Below the pieces are notes generated by a model. That model saw only the letters and a list, made by a program, of their open reading frames with translations. It searched no databases and was not told the DNA's origin. The translations under genes and the position numbers were made by a program. From contig NZ_JAUFQP010000013.1 of assembly GCF_030409805.1 (NCBI RefSeq), positions 124,001 through 188,000 on the forward strand: a stretch of 64,000 nt of DNA. Reading direction: 5' to 3'. Each line of letters begins with the position of its first letter. Within the stretch, counting starts at the first letter, position 1. Below are positions 8,491-17,297 of this stretch, one piece after another. This DNA is from Algibacter miyuki. GTDB lineage: Bacteria > Bacteroidota > Bacteroidia > Flavobacteriales > Flavobacteriaceae.

Positions 8491-9324
8491 TTAAGGGGTC
8501 AAATTTACACCAAATCCTTGTAAACCACTTTCTATGTTTGGTAAAATTTCGGTGTTATCCCAAATGCCAGTGATAATAGTTCGGGCGTATTCTTCGGGAA
8601 GCACTCCGTTTAACATCAGTTTATTAGTTAATTTATGGTTGTAATGTAACGTGTGGTGTTCTACGTTTAACGTACCGTTGGTGTCATCTAAAATAGCATA
8701 CCAAACACTTGGAGTGCCATCGTTGGCTGGCATGCCGATAACACCTGGATTTATCCATAATTTATCATCTTGTTTATCCTGAAAAGGAAGTCCGCAATGG
8801 CCGCCAATAACAACATCGAATGCATTGTCTAAAAAACTAGGCGCTTTAGATTCCCAAGGTGTTGATTTAAATATGAATTCTGAAATGTTTTGATAAGAAC
8901 CATGCACCACCATAACCTGTTTGCCTGCATAATGAAACGTAATATGATCAGGTAATGTTTTTATGAAATCTAACGAATTTTTTGAAAGTTTACTCTGGAC
9001 AAAAGGATACCATTGCTGGGAAAAATCATCGCAACGAGAACCTGCTCTAAAATCACAACCACAGTTTTCGGCACCATCATTTAGTTGTTTTTCAACATTA
9101 CCCGCAATACTTTTCGCTTTCCATATTTTAAATAATTGTGCCGTTTCTTCGGGTTGTGCACAATAACCAAATAGATCGCCTGTAGAAATACAGTTTTCGG
9201 GTAGAATATTTTCTTTTTCGGCCACTTGTTTAAGGGCTTCTAAAGCTTGAAGATTGCTATAAATACCTCCGAAAAGTAATACTTTACCTGTAATTTGACC
9301 TAAATAGTCTGTTTTTTTATCCAT
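8491..9324 (-). CDS. Metallophosphoesterase-family protein with altered first metal motif
   Basis: About 277 residues from the ATG at 9324 (MDKKTDYLG); the open frame extends to 9378, but that would overlap the symporter gene further. Calcineurin-like fold motifs are recognisable: STGDLFGYCAQP (motif II), IAGNVE (motif III, GNHE-like), VVHGSY and GGHCGLPF (GHTH-like). The first motif, normally GDxHGN, reads GGIYSN, losing the metal-ligand Asp and His. A paired-cysteine block (NCGCDFRAGSRCD) follows motif III. I recall GGPYSN at this place in homologues from other phyla, so the change may define the family. It lies in the ArsS cluster, overlapping the symporter end by 25 bases. Substrate unknown; a phosphosugar in this pathway is an inference. 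Confidence 0.8.
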   Translation of the reverse strand: MDKKTDYLGQITGKVLLFGGIYSNLQALEALKQVAEKENILPENCISTGDLFGYCAQPEETAQLFKIWKAKSIAGNVEKQLNDGAENCGCDFRAGSRCDDFSQQWYPFVQSKLSKNSLDFIKTLPDHITFHYAGKQVMVVHGSYQNISEFIFKSTPWESKAPSFLDNAFDVVIGGHCGLPFQDKQDDKLWINPGVIGMPANDGTPSVWYAILDDTNGTLNVEHHTLHYNHKLTNKLMLNGVLPEEYARTIITGIWDNTEILPNIESGLQGFGVNLTP

Positions 9325-10643
9325 TTTGGAATAATATATAAAATGATACAACTTAAAACGCCCCAGAAATTCACCCAAAGTAAATCGGCATATTTTCCAG
9401 AGGTAAAAATAAGCGACTTCGGAAAGGCATCAAAAACTAAAACGATGCCAAAAATGAGTCCGCATATAACACTTAAGTAGAAACTTATCTTCGGAACTTT
9501 CATATTCCAAAAAATAAATACGGGCGTTAAGCCAATAACCATGGTGCCAGAAATGGTTGTGGCCGATAAAATTTCAGCATTTAAAAACACGGGAAGCGTA
9601 CCTAAAATAGCTACTATAACCATAGAGATACGACCGAAAGTAACATTTTTTCCTAAGTTCAAATCTACCGATAATAGTTTTGAAAAAGATGAAAAAGTTG
9701 AGTCTAACGTCGATGCCGCCGAGGTAATCATAATAAAGTTTATAATCAATAAAATAAAGACTCCAAAGGCTTTTCCAACTTCAACAGCGGCTTGGCCTTG
9801 CATGTTTTGAGTTTGTGCATAAACACCAATAATACTGAAAAATATAATACAACAAGCACCTAAAACACTAGCAATTAAAAAACTGCGACGGGTTACTTTT
9901 GGCGAACTAATAAAAGCTCTATCGGTAAGTACGGGGTCGTGAAACGGGTAGCTAAACGATTGAATTACCGCTGCGAAAAGTAGATTTAATCCGAGCTCGA
10001 AACTCCAAGTTCCAGAGGTTGCAATGTCTTCGGATGTGAAGTTGTCAATAGAAAAAATATGATATAAAATAATAATGAGTAAAATTGAAAAGAGTCCCAT
10101 TTGAACCACATCTGTGAAAATAGAACTGCTTAAACCTCCTTTTAAGGTATAAGCTAAGGTGAGTAACGTAAATAAAATAATAGACCAATAATAGGGTGCG
10201 CTGCCTTGTGCACCAAAATAACTACCAATAACCATGGTGTTACTCCAAACTTCATTAAAGAGCCTAAATGCAATTAAAATTGAAAAGATGGCCATAGCAC
10301 CTTTTCCAAATTTAGAGGTTAAAAAATGATGTACACTTTCAAAACCGCCTTTAACTCGCATTTGGTAAAGAATAATACCTGCAACGGCAAAAGAAACGTA
10401 ATAACCAGCATAAGCCACGCCACCAACAATGCCATAGCTAAGTCCGAGGTTAGCGGCATTGGTGATACTTTTAGCAAATATCCATGAAATTATTAAACTT
10501 CCAGTTAAAACTAAAGTGTTGGGTTTTTTAGAACTTTTGGTAGCTTTGAAAAATTGATCTGTAGTTTTTGAGTAGGGTGATAGAAAAAAGAGAATTGTAC
10601 TCGATGCTATAATTAATAGCCATTGCATTGTAATTGTATCCAT
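9300..10643 (-). CDS. Sodium:solute symporter (SSS family)
   Basis: A 447-residue polytopic membrane protein of the sodium:solute symporter family, with about 12-13 hydrophobic segments. The SSS core is seen in SLIISWIFAKSITNAANLG, GGVAYAGYY, the AYTLKGGLSSSIFTDVVQMG signature and the DPVLTDRAF loop. It imports a small solute with sodium. It follows SusD by 6 bases and its end overlaps the metallophosphoesterase start, so it is co-transcribed in the ArsS cluster. With SusC/SusD it gives an outer- plus inner-membrane route for one substrate. The solute cannot be told from sequence. Confidence 0.88.
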   Translation of the reverse strand: MDTITMQWLLIIASSTILFFLSPYSKTTDQFFKATKSSKKPNTLVLTGSLIISWIFAKSITNAANLGLSYGIVGGVAYAGYYVSFAVAGIILYQMRVKGGFESVHHFLTSKFGKGAMAIFSILIAFRLFNEVWSNTMVIGSYFGAQGSAPYYWSIILFTLLTLAYTLKGGLSSSIFTDVVQMGLFSILLIIILYHIFSIDNFTSEDIATSGTWSFELGLNLLFAAVIQSFSYPFHDPVLTDRAFISSPKVTRRSFLIASVLGACCIIFFSIIGVYAQTQNMQGQAAVEVGKAFGVFILLIINFIMITSAASTLDSTFSSFSKLLSVDLNLGKNVTFGRISMVIVAILGTLPVFLNAEILSATTISGTMVIGLTPVFIFWNMKVPKISFYLSVICGLIFGIVLVFDAFPKSLIFTSGKYADLLWVNFWGVLSCIILYIIPKWIKKQTI

Positions 10644-10649
10644 ATTATA

Positions 10650-12092
10650 TTATTGATGCCACCAAACGGGCGTATTTATACTGTTATTATTCGTTTTTTC
10701 GGCTGCTTTTAAATAGTTTTCGGCATTTAAAGTTCCTTCTTCTGCTGGGTAGGGCAAGCGTACAGGAATTAAATTATCGTTTAAACTTGCTGAAATTGTT
10801 CTTAGTTTAGGGAACCCTGTTCGGTTGTATTCAATCCAACCTTCATAACCATTAATTGTATTGGCAATCCATTTTTGAGTAATTATTTGCTCTAATGGTG
10901 TTTTATCGCTGGCATTAAAAGCGGCTTTTCCGGTTAAGTAATTTGGAGGTAACTCGGTTTTCCAATATTCAAAAGCTAAAGCCACGCCTGTTTCATAAAG
11001 CGTTTGCGCATCAGCAGTTATTAACTTTTTTTCAGCAGCTTCAGCTAAAGCCAATTGCACTTCCCATGCTGTTATAAAGTTCGCATCTAGGGTTGAGGTG
11101 TCTTCTCTAAATGCCGTTCCTGCTAGAGAATAATCAGCCAATGTTACCGATGTTGAACTGGCATCAATACCATTCAATAGTCCATTAAAATCGTTGGTTG
11201 TACTGTTGGAAAAAGGCTTGAATAACGTGCTTATTCGTGGATCGTTTAAGTCGGTTAAAATATCTTCCATCGTTTCAGAAAGCACAAAATTATTAAAATC
11301 GCCAACTCTTAACTGGGCAAGTCTAAAACTGTTAGGGTCAGAGTTTGTGAAATTGAAAACGGCATTTTCAGAATTTGTTTTAATATAATCGCCAGAATTA
11401 AATATGGTTTGTAATGCTTCAGAAACGTCTATTTTATCAGAAATTCTTAACAGGTGTTTAATTTTTAAAGCATTGGCAAACTTGATCCAACTTTGTAAAT
11501 TACCGTTGAATAAAATATCACCTTCCAAGACAATCACATCGTTATAATTGTTGATGGCTGCAATGCCTTTGTCAAGGTTGTCTAAAATGCCATTCGTATT
11601 TAAGTAAATAGCTTCTTGGTCGTCATAGCTTGGTGTTACGGTATTATTTATGCCGTTGAAGGCTTCAAAGTAAGGAACATCTCCAAATAAATCGGTGAGG
11701 CCAGCCGCCATATATGCTTTTAAAATAAGCGCAGGGCCTTCGTAAACTTTGTAAGCTTCAATGGTTTGCGATTGATTTAAAATAATATCGTTATCCCGTA
11801 AATTGGTGTAGAATATTGGCCATGGGTTACCGCCTAATTGGGGCGATTTCAAAGCGTGTCTATCAAATAAATTGAAATCTAAAGCAGTTCTGTGTTGTGC
11901 TAGTAAATCGCCAGCAACAAAACCTTCGTAACTCATTTCTTCGCCAAAATTGTAAATCACTTGACGAAGTAATAGGCTAGGTTGCACGGCAACCGGTGCG
12001 TTGGGGTTTGTATTGATGTTTTGAAAATCTTTCGTGCAACTCATCGTTATAGAAAGACTCAAAATAGTTAATAAGTATATTGTTTTTTTCAT
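10650..12092 (-). CDS. SusD/RagB-like nutrient-binding outer-membrane lipoprotein
   Basis: A 480-residue lipoprotein with lipobox ending in Cys19 (SLSITMSC), then TKDFQNINTNPNAP, the usual opening of the SusD-like_2 group. It is rich in TPR-type helices, has LTDLFGDVPYFEAF and ends with the PVRLPYPAEEGTLNAENY block typical of this group. SusD proteins form the lid over a SusC porin at the cell surface and bind the cargo. It sits 29 bases after SusC and 6 before the symporter. In this cluster the cargo could be an arsenosugar, a nucleoside or an oligosaccharide; the sequence does not say. Confidence 0.9.
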   Translation of the reverse strand: MKKTIYLLTILSLSITMSCTKDFQNINTNPNAPVAVQPSLLLRQVIYNFGEEMSYEGFVAGDLLAQHRTALDFNLFDRHALKSPQLGGNPWPIFYTNLRDNDIILNQSQTIEAYKVYEGPALILKAYMAAGLTDLFGDVPYFEAFNGINNTVTPSYDDQEAIYLNTNGILDNLDKGIAAINNYNDVIVLEGDILFNGNLQSWIKFANALKIKHLLRISDKIDVSEALQTIFNSGDYIKTNSENAVFNFTNSDPNSFRLAQLRVGDFNNFVLSETMEDILTDLNDPRISTLFKPFSNSTTNDFNGLLNGIDASSTSVTLADYSLAGTAFREDTSTLDANFITAWEVQLALAEAAEKKLITADAQTLYETGVALAFEYWKTELPPNYLTGKAAFNASDKTPLEQIITQKWIANTINGYEGWIEYNRTGFPKLRTISASLNDNLIPVRLPYPAEEGTLNAENYLKAAEKTNNNSINTPVWWHQ

Positions 12093-12121
12093 GTTGTTAT
12101 AGTTCTAGAAACGTTTCAGAA

Positions 12122-15100
12122 TTAAAAATTGATGCCGGCTTTAAAACCGAAACTTCTTGTGGTTGCATAACTTAAATCTTCTACACCACTTACAAATCCG
12201 TTCCCTTGTACAGCAACTTGTTCCGGATCGAAGTGTGGGTTTTCGGTAATGGCGAAAATATTATTTCCTGTAAAAGCTAAGTTGATGTCAGCGCCATTTT
12301 TTAAGCCTAAAACACCTTCTTTAATTTTGAAATTATAACCAATAGCAAATTGACGAAGCTTTAAAAATGAAGCATCGTACACGTTATTTTCTTCGTGATT
12401 TCTGTCGTAATATTGACGGTAGTAACTCTCGGCAGTAACGGCAACGGTATTAGGTAAACCTGTAGTTTGGTTTACGCCTTGCGCGATAATACCAGCATCT
12501 GGTCTATAAGCTGTTTCGGCTAATTGACCGCCAACATTACCTAAAGCGCTAGTTCTAGAAACCACTTCACCGCCTTGTCTCCAGTCGAAAAGAAAGCTTA
12601 AAGTATAATTTTTTAGGCTGAAGTTATTATTCCATCCTAAAGTGAAATCCGGATTATAATTTCCTAATTTTTTTAAAGTGTTATCGGCAATATAGCGCCC
12701 GTTATCATCAATGATAAATTCGCCATTTTCATTTTTAGAATATCCGGTTCCGTATAAATCACCGAGGCGTCCGCCTTCTTCAACTTGAAACCAAACGGTT
12801 TGATTTGCGCTATCGTAAATACGGCTAAAAGCGAGTGTTAACCGTCCATCATTTTGCGGTAAATCTTTAATAGTAGCACGATTTGCTGCAAAATTGAATG
12901 TGGTGTTCCATTTAAAGTTTTCAGTTTTAATAGGTTTAATGCCAAGTACCATTTCAATACCTTTTGAGTTTACTGTACCACCATTAATAACCTGTTGGTT
13001 GTATCCTGATGAAATGGCAATAGGAAGCGAAATAATTTGATCAGAAGTGTTTGAATTATAATAAGTGATATCAAAATTTAAGCGGTCTTTAAAGAATCTT
13101 AAATCGGCCCCAACCTCAAAACTGGTCGTTTGTTCGGGTTTTAAATTAGCATTCGGAATAAAATCCTGATTGCTAAAAGTTGGTTCTCCATTAAATGTGG
13201 TTTGAGAAACAAAAGCACCTGATGTTTGGTATGGGCTAGTGTCGTTTCCTACTTGGGCAATGCTCATACGTAATTTTGCAAAAGAGATGGCTTTGTTGAA
13301 ATGAACAACATTAGACAACACAAAACTCGCAGAGGCTGATGGGTAAAAAAACGATGCGCCATCTACAGAAAAAGGTGTTGCAAGTGCGCTAGACCAATCG
13401 TTTCTGGCGGTAAGGTCTAAATATAAATAATTTTTATACCCCAGTTTAGTAATACCGTATAGGGAGTTAATACGTTTATTGCTTTCAAACTGAAACACTT
13501 CTATTGGAGATGCCGCATTGTTTAAACTGAAAATACCAGGTTGCGCCAAACTAACCGTTTGCGATTGTTTGGTTGAAGCCGTTTGGTTTAATCGGTTTCC
13601 TCCAGCAGAAACATCAATAGTCAAGTTTTTTATAGCGGTATTGTAGTTCAGTAAAAAGTCGGTATTTACTTCTCGATAGCTCACGTCGTGTTCGGCATAA
13701 CCACCGTTTTGAAAACGATTACTGCTGAAATTTCTCAGTAACTGGCGCGTCTCGCTACTGTAATCCATACCTGTTCTTAAGGATACGCTAAAATGTTCCG
13801 TTAATTTTTGATGTATGGCGATGTTTCCGAAAATACGATCGCGATCAAACCCATTTCTGTTTTCTAATAAAATAAAATTCGGGTTATCAAAAAAGGTATA
13901 GTTGAAGGCGTATTGCTGAACACCTTCCAAACCAGGTTGCCAATAATTTTTCAAACTATTTGTGTTTAAAGACCGTGGCCCCCAAGCCACTAAAGAATAA
14001 TTTACGTTTTCGCTACCATAACCGTTTGATGGTCTGTTGTCACTACTCGAATTAACATAACTTATCGAACTGCTTATTTCGGTGCGTTCCGATGGACTGA
14101 AATTCAATTTCGTAGCCACGGTTTGACGGTTTAAGTTAACCCCAGGAATTATTGATTCGCTTTTTAAGTCGGTAAATGATAACCTGTAATTCCCAGAGTC
14201 AAAACCGTTAGAAATAGAAATGTTATTTGTTGTGGTTACGCCGGTATTATAAAAATCTTTTAAATTGTCAGGATTGGAGTTAAAAGGCGTGGCCGTAATA
14301 GGTAGGTTGTTGTATAAAGCGGTATCTCCACCACGAACAAAAGTACCATTAGGGAGTTGCACAGGACTATCAAATTGCGGAATTAAATTCCCTACATCCA
14401 AACGCGGGCCCCAAGAATAGGTGATGTTATCACTAATACCACCACCAAGGCCGTCTTTATATTCAAACACACCCGATTGGCCTTGGCCATATTCATTTTG
14501 AAATTCGGGAAGTTTAAATGCCGAGTCTATAGTAATGGAGGAATTAATACTGACGCTAAATCCTTTTTTAGCATCGCCATCCTTGGTCTTTATAATAATA
14601 ACGCCGTTTGCAGCTCGTGTTCCGTAAAGTGCAGCAGCATTAGCGCCTTTTAATACGGTAACCGATTCTATATCGTCCGGATTTACTGCCATAGCGCCAT
14701 TTCCAAAATCTATTTCTTGAAAACCGGCAGCAGCTTCGTTGGTGAAATTAAAAACGGTTTCGTTATTAATAGGAATACCATCAACCACAAAAAGCGGATT
14801 GTTATTTGAAAAAGACGATTCGCCGCGTATGGTGATTTTTGATGAAGAGCCTACGCCTGTAGCGCCTTGTGTAACCGTAACACCGGCCAGCTTTCCTTGT
14901 AGGTTGTCTAAAAAGTTTACCGTTTTTACTTCGGTTAAATTTTTAGATGTAATGGCTTGCACGGCATAACCAAGTGCTTTTGTTTCTCGTTTTACACCCA
15001 AAGCGGTAATTACAACTTCGTTAAGTGCAGCGGCGTCTTCAATTAAGCTGGGGTTTATTGTGGTTTTTTCACCAACAACAATGGTTTGTGTTTTGTAACC

Positions 15101-15313
15101 AAGATAAGAGAATTTTAATGTGCTGGAAGATGATAGTACGTCAATGGAGTAATATCCATTTTCGTCACTAATGGTGCCGGTGTTATTGGTTGTAATATTG
15201 ACAAAGGGTAAAGGTTGTTTGGTGGCGTTATCGCTAACTTGACCGGAAATAGTAGTTTGAGCATGACTAATACCAAAGAAGGTACATAGCATGCAGAGTA
15301 AAATATGCTTCAT
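12122..15313 (-). CDS. SusC/RagA family TonB-linked outer-membrane transporter
   Basis: A 1063-residue TonB-dependent beta-barrel. Order of parts: signal peptide (to about residue 19), a carboxypeptidase-like regulatory domain (TISGQVSDNATKQPLPFVNI, about 20-95), a plug domain with NEVVITALGVKRETKALGYA and the SusC hallmark LKGANAAALYGTRAANGVII, then the barrel ending in aromatic-rich strands and the terminal FKAGINF. Length is usual for SusC. It pairs with the SusD gene 29 bases downstream and follows the DUF2064 gene by 57 bases on the same strand. Energy would come from a TonB-ExbBD system such as the one encoded at 23048-25009. Confidence 0.93.
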   Translation of the reverse strand: MKHILLCMLCTFFGISHAQTTISGQVSDNATKQPLPFVNITTNNTGTISDENGYYSIDVLSSSSTLKFSYLGYKTQTIVVGEKTTINPSLIEDAAALNEVVITALGVKRETKALGYAVQAITSKNLTEVKTVNFLDNLQGKLAGVTVTQGATGVGSSSKITIRGESSFSNNNPLFVVDGIPINNETVFNFTNEAAAGFQEIDFGNGAMAVNPDDIESVTVLKGANAAALYGTRAANGVIIIKTKDGDAKKGFSVSINSSITIDSAFKLPEFQNEYGQGQSGVFEYKDGLGGGISDNITYSWGPRLDVGNLIPQFDSPVQLPNGTFVRGGDTALYNNLPITATPFNSNPDNLKDFYNTGVTTTNNISISNGFDSGNYRLSFTDLKSESIIPGVNLNRQTVATKLNFSPSERTEISSSISYVNSSSDNRPSNGYGSENVNYSLVAWGPRSLNTNSLKNYWQPGLEGVQQYAFNYTFFDNPNFILLENRNGFDRDRIFGNIAIHQKLTEHFSVSLRTGMDYSSETRQLLRNFSSNRFQNGGYAEHDVSYREVNTDFLLNYNTAIKNLTIDVSAGGNRLNQTASTKQSQTVSLAQPGIFSLNNAASPIEVFQFESNKRINSLYGITKLGYKNYLYLDLTARNDWSSALATPFSVDGASFFYPSASASFVLSNVVHFNKAISFAKLRMSIAQVGNDTSPYQTSGAFVSQTTFNGEPTFSNQDFIPNANLKPEQTTSFEVGADLRFFKDRLNFDITYYNSNTSDQIISLPIAISSGYNQQVINGGTVNSKGIEMVLGIKPIKTENFKWNTTFNFAANRATIKDLPQNDGRLTLAFSRIYDSANQTVWFQVEEGGRLGDLYGTGYSKNENGEFIIDDNGRYIADNTLKKLGNYNPDFTLGWNNNFSLKNYTLSFLFDWRQGGEVVSRTSALGNVGGQLAETAYRPDAGIIAQGVNQTTGLPNTVAVTAESYYRQYYDRNHEENNVYDASFLKLRQFAIGYNFKIKEGVLGLKNGADINLAFTGNNIFAITENPHFDPEQVAVQGNGFVSGVEDLSYATTRSFGFKAGINF

Positions 15314-15370
15314 GTATTGGAATAAAAAGTGAATAAACCTTACTTCAGAAAGGTCTAGGGTAGGGAATTT

Positions 15371-16054
15371 TTAAAAATGAAGTGGTATGGGAGAGCCTTT
15401 GTTGTGGGGGCTTTGAAAATAAAGAATTCTGAAAATAATAGCAGAGTGGAATATAGCCTTTGAAACTAAGGCAAGATATTGTAATAAAATAAACTTGAGA
15501 GATGTGGAAAGACTTTTGAAGCTGTCTAGAATATGTTTTATATCCGATGAATTGTCTATATCGGTTAGAGCTTCTAGGTATAAAACTTCTGTTTTATTTG
15601 AAATTATTAATTTTGATATGCAGTTGTTGAGGTTGGCTCTTTGCCAAGGTAAACTTAAAAAAAGCGCTTTGTTGAAATGGCTTTTTTTCAAGCCCATTAA
15701 ATAAAAACCACCATCTCGTGATGGACCTAAAACCAATGGGCATGTTTTTAATTTATCAACCGTTTTTAAAATATGGGCGCTTTTTAAATGTGGTGTATCG
15801 TTCCCGATAGTTATAACAGTGTCAAACCCTTTGGTATAAATAATTTGTATGGCATTTGTAAAACGTTCGCCAAAACTATCACCCGTTTGTTGTTTTTCGC
15901 TAACATGAAAATAAGGTAAGCCCGTTTGTTTTGCGATTTTTAAAGTTCGCTCATTTAGAGCGTCGAATAAATTACTAGAAGAAAAGGATTTTGAAAGCAC
16001 CTCTTGCTGTCCAGAATTTGCAAAAATTAATAAGGCTATTTTATTATATATCAT
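15371..16054 (-). CDS. Divergent DUF2064 (TIGR04282-like) protein
   Basis: About 227 residues from the ATG at 16054 (MIYNKIALLIFANSG); a longer frame to 16078 would overlap arsS. It shares GDSFGERF, TIGNDTPHL and GPSRDGGFYLMGLKK with the TIGR04282 protein at 7315-7941, but the N-terminal GKVKTRLA nucleotide-binding motif is absent (GQQEVLSKSF instead), and there is an extra tail of about 40 residues containing a hydrophobic stretch. It may have lost catalysis or changed substrate. Its start is 2 bases after the arsS stop, so it is translated from the same transcript. Family membership is good; function is unknown. Confidence 0.78.
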   Translation of the reverse strand: MIYNKIALLIFANSGQQEVLSKSFSSSNLFDALNERTLKIAKQTGLPYFHVSEKQQTGDSFGERFTNAIQIIYTKGFDTVITIGNDTPHLKSAHILKTVDKLKTCPLVLGPSRDGGFYLMGLKKSHFNKALFLSLPWQRANLNNCISKLIISNKTEVLYLEALTDIDNSSDIKHILDSFKSLSTSLKFILLQYLALVSKAIFHSAIIFRILYFQSPHNKGSPIPLHF

Positions 16055-16056
16055 AT

Positions 16057-17112
16057 TTATGCTACAACACCTTGGCAACTACTACCAGCACCTGCGGTAC
16101 AGCCATAACAATGTTGAGAGATGACTATGTTTCGTCCTTCGAGAAGACTTTCATTATATTTAGAAATGTGTTTGGCTTTACTATTTACAGGTAAATTAAG
16201 CATTTGGTTAAAATCGCAATCAAACAAATAACCATCCCAACTAATGGATAGCGTATTGGTACACATCACGTTTTTTACCGCTGCAGGATTATAAACTTCA
16301 ACTAAAGAATACATATAATCTTCGTAATTTTCTGAAGCGATAAGGTAGTCTAAAAATCTTGCAATTGGTAGGTTTGTAATCGCAAATAAATTATGAAAGT
16401 TGATGTCGAAGTCCTCTTTTAATCCTTTTTTGAAATCCTTTTCCATAGATGCTTGATCGCTAGGCAAAAAGGCGCCTGACGGATTGTAAACTAAATCTAA
16501 ACGTAAGTCGCTGCCTGGCATACCGTATCCAATAGCGTTTAAATCTTGTAAAGCTCTAATGGATTTATCGAAAACACCATCGCCACGTTGCTTATCTGTT
16601 TTTCCGCGCGTCCAGTGTGGCATGGAGCTAATAACATGTACGTTGTGTTTTTTGAAAAACTCAGGTAAATCGTAATATTTTTTATTGGCTCTAATTATGG
16701 TAAGGTTAGAGCGTACAATAAAATCTTTAATTCCTGCTTTGGCAGCTTCTTCTACAAACCATCGGAAATCGGGGTTCATTTCAGGAGCACCACCTGTTAA
16801 ATCTAAGGTGTGGGCACCGGTGTTTTTAATAACTTCTAGACATTCACGCATGGTGTCGCGCGTCATGATTTCCTTACGGTCTGGACCAGCATCAACATGG
16901 CAATGGTCGCATACTTGGTTACACATGTAGCCAACGTTGATTTGCAAAATTTCTAGTTTTTTTGCTTTTAAAGGGAATTGATTGGTTTCGGAAATTTTAC
17001 TTTTAAAGGTTGGTAATTCTCCGTTTTGGAAAATTCCATTGGATAAAAGTTCGAGTTGCCTGTTGCTATTTGCTAGGTCGCTTTCGCGTTTTTGTAAAGA
17101 CTTTGTTGCCAT
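16057..17112 (-). CDS. arsS: ArsS, arsenosugar biosynthesis radical SAM protein (TIGR04167)
   Basis: A 351-residue radical S-adenosylmethionine enzyme. The 4Fe-4S cluster motif CxxxCxxC is Cys64, Cys68, Cys71 (CNQVCDHC), followed by DLTGGAPEMNPDF, SSMPHWTRGKTDKQRG, and the C-terminal Cys-rich segment (MCTNTL, DCDFNQML, QHCYGCTAGAGSSCQG). This matches TIGR04167, the radical SAM/Cys-rich family. ArsS is reported to join the 5'-deoxyadenosyl group of SAM to dimethylarsenite, giving the precursor of arsenosugars. The start ATG at 17112 is clear. It leads the downstream cluster; between it and the peroxidase-like gene is a 185-base gap holding repeat copy A. ArsM, the methyltransferase normally needed first, is not encoded nearby. 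Confidence 0.9.
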   Translation of the reverse strand: MATKSLQKRESDLANSNRQLELLSNGIFQNGELPTFKSKISETNQFPLKAKKLEILQINVGYMCNQVCDHCHVDAGPDRKEIMTRDTMRECLEVIKNTGAHTLDLTGGAPEMNPDFRWFVEEAAKAGIKDFIVRSNLTIIRANKKYYDLPEFFKKHNVHVISSMPHWTRGKTDKQRGDGVFDKSIRALQDLNAIGYGMPGSDLRLDLVYNPSGAFLPSDQASMEKDFKKGLKEDFDINFHNLFAITNLPIARFLDYLIASENYEDYMYSLVEVYNPAAVKNVMCTNTLSISWDGYLFDCDFNQMLNLPVNSKAKHISKYNESLLEGRNIVISQHCYGCTAGAGSSCQGVVA

Positions 17113-17177
17113 TAATTTTTAGGGTCTACGGTAAATTTTATTTAGATGAACATTTTTTTTTGATTTAAAAACTGCTC

Positions 17178-17294
17178 TTGGCGGATGAGTGCGTTAGGGA
17201 TTGAGGCTTTGTTGGAGCTCTTTTTGTGTTGTTGCACCTATGCAACACAAAAAAGCGACTGTCGAAAGCCCGACCCTTTTCGGGTAACGCTCAA
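17178..17294 (-). repeat. 3'-end hairpin repeat, copy A
   Basis: Intergenic repeat starting 3 bases after the stop codon of the peroxidase-like gene and in the same orientation. Read on the minus strand it opens GAGCGTTACCC, then GGGTCGGGCTTTCG, has an apical stem CTTTTTTGTGTTG / CAACACAAAAAG, and closes with CTCAATCCCTAACGC. The outer GCGTTA and TAACGC pair. It fills most of the gap between this gene and arsS. Other copies: 52918-53070, 58747-58898, 58978-59090. Confidence 0.8.
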
Positions 17295-17297
17295 ATT

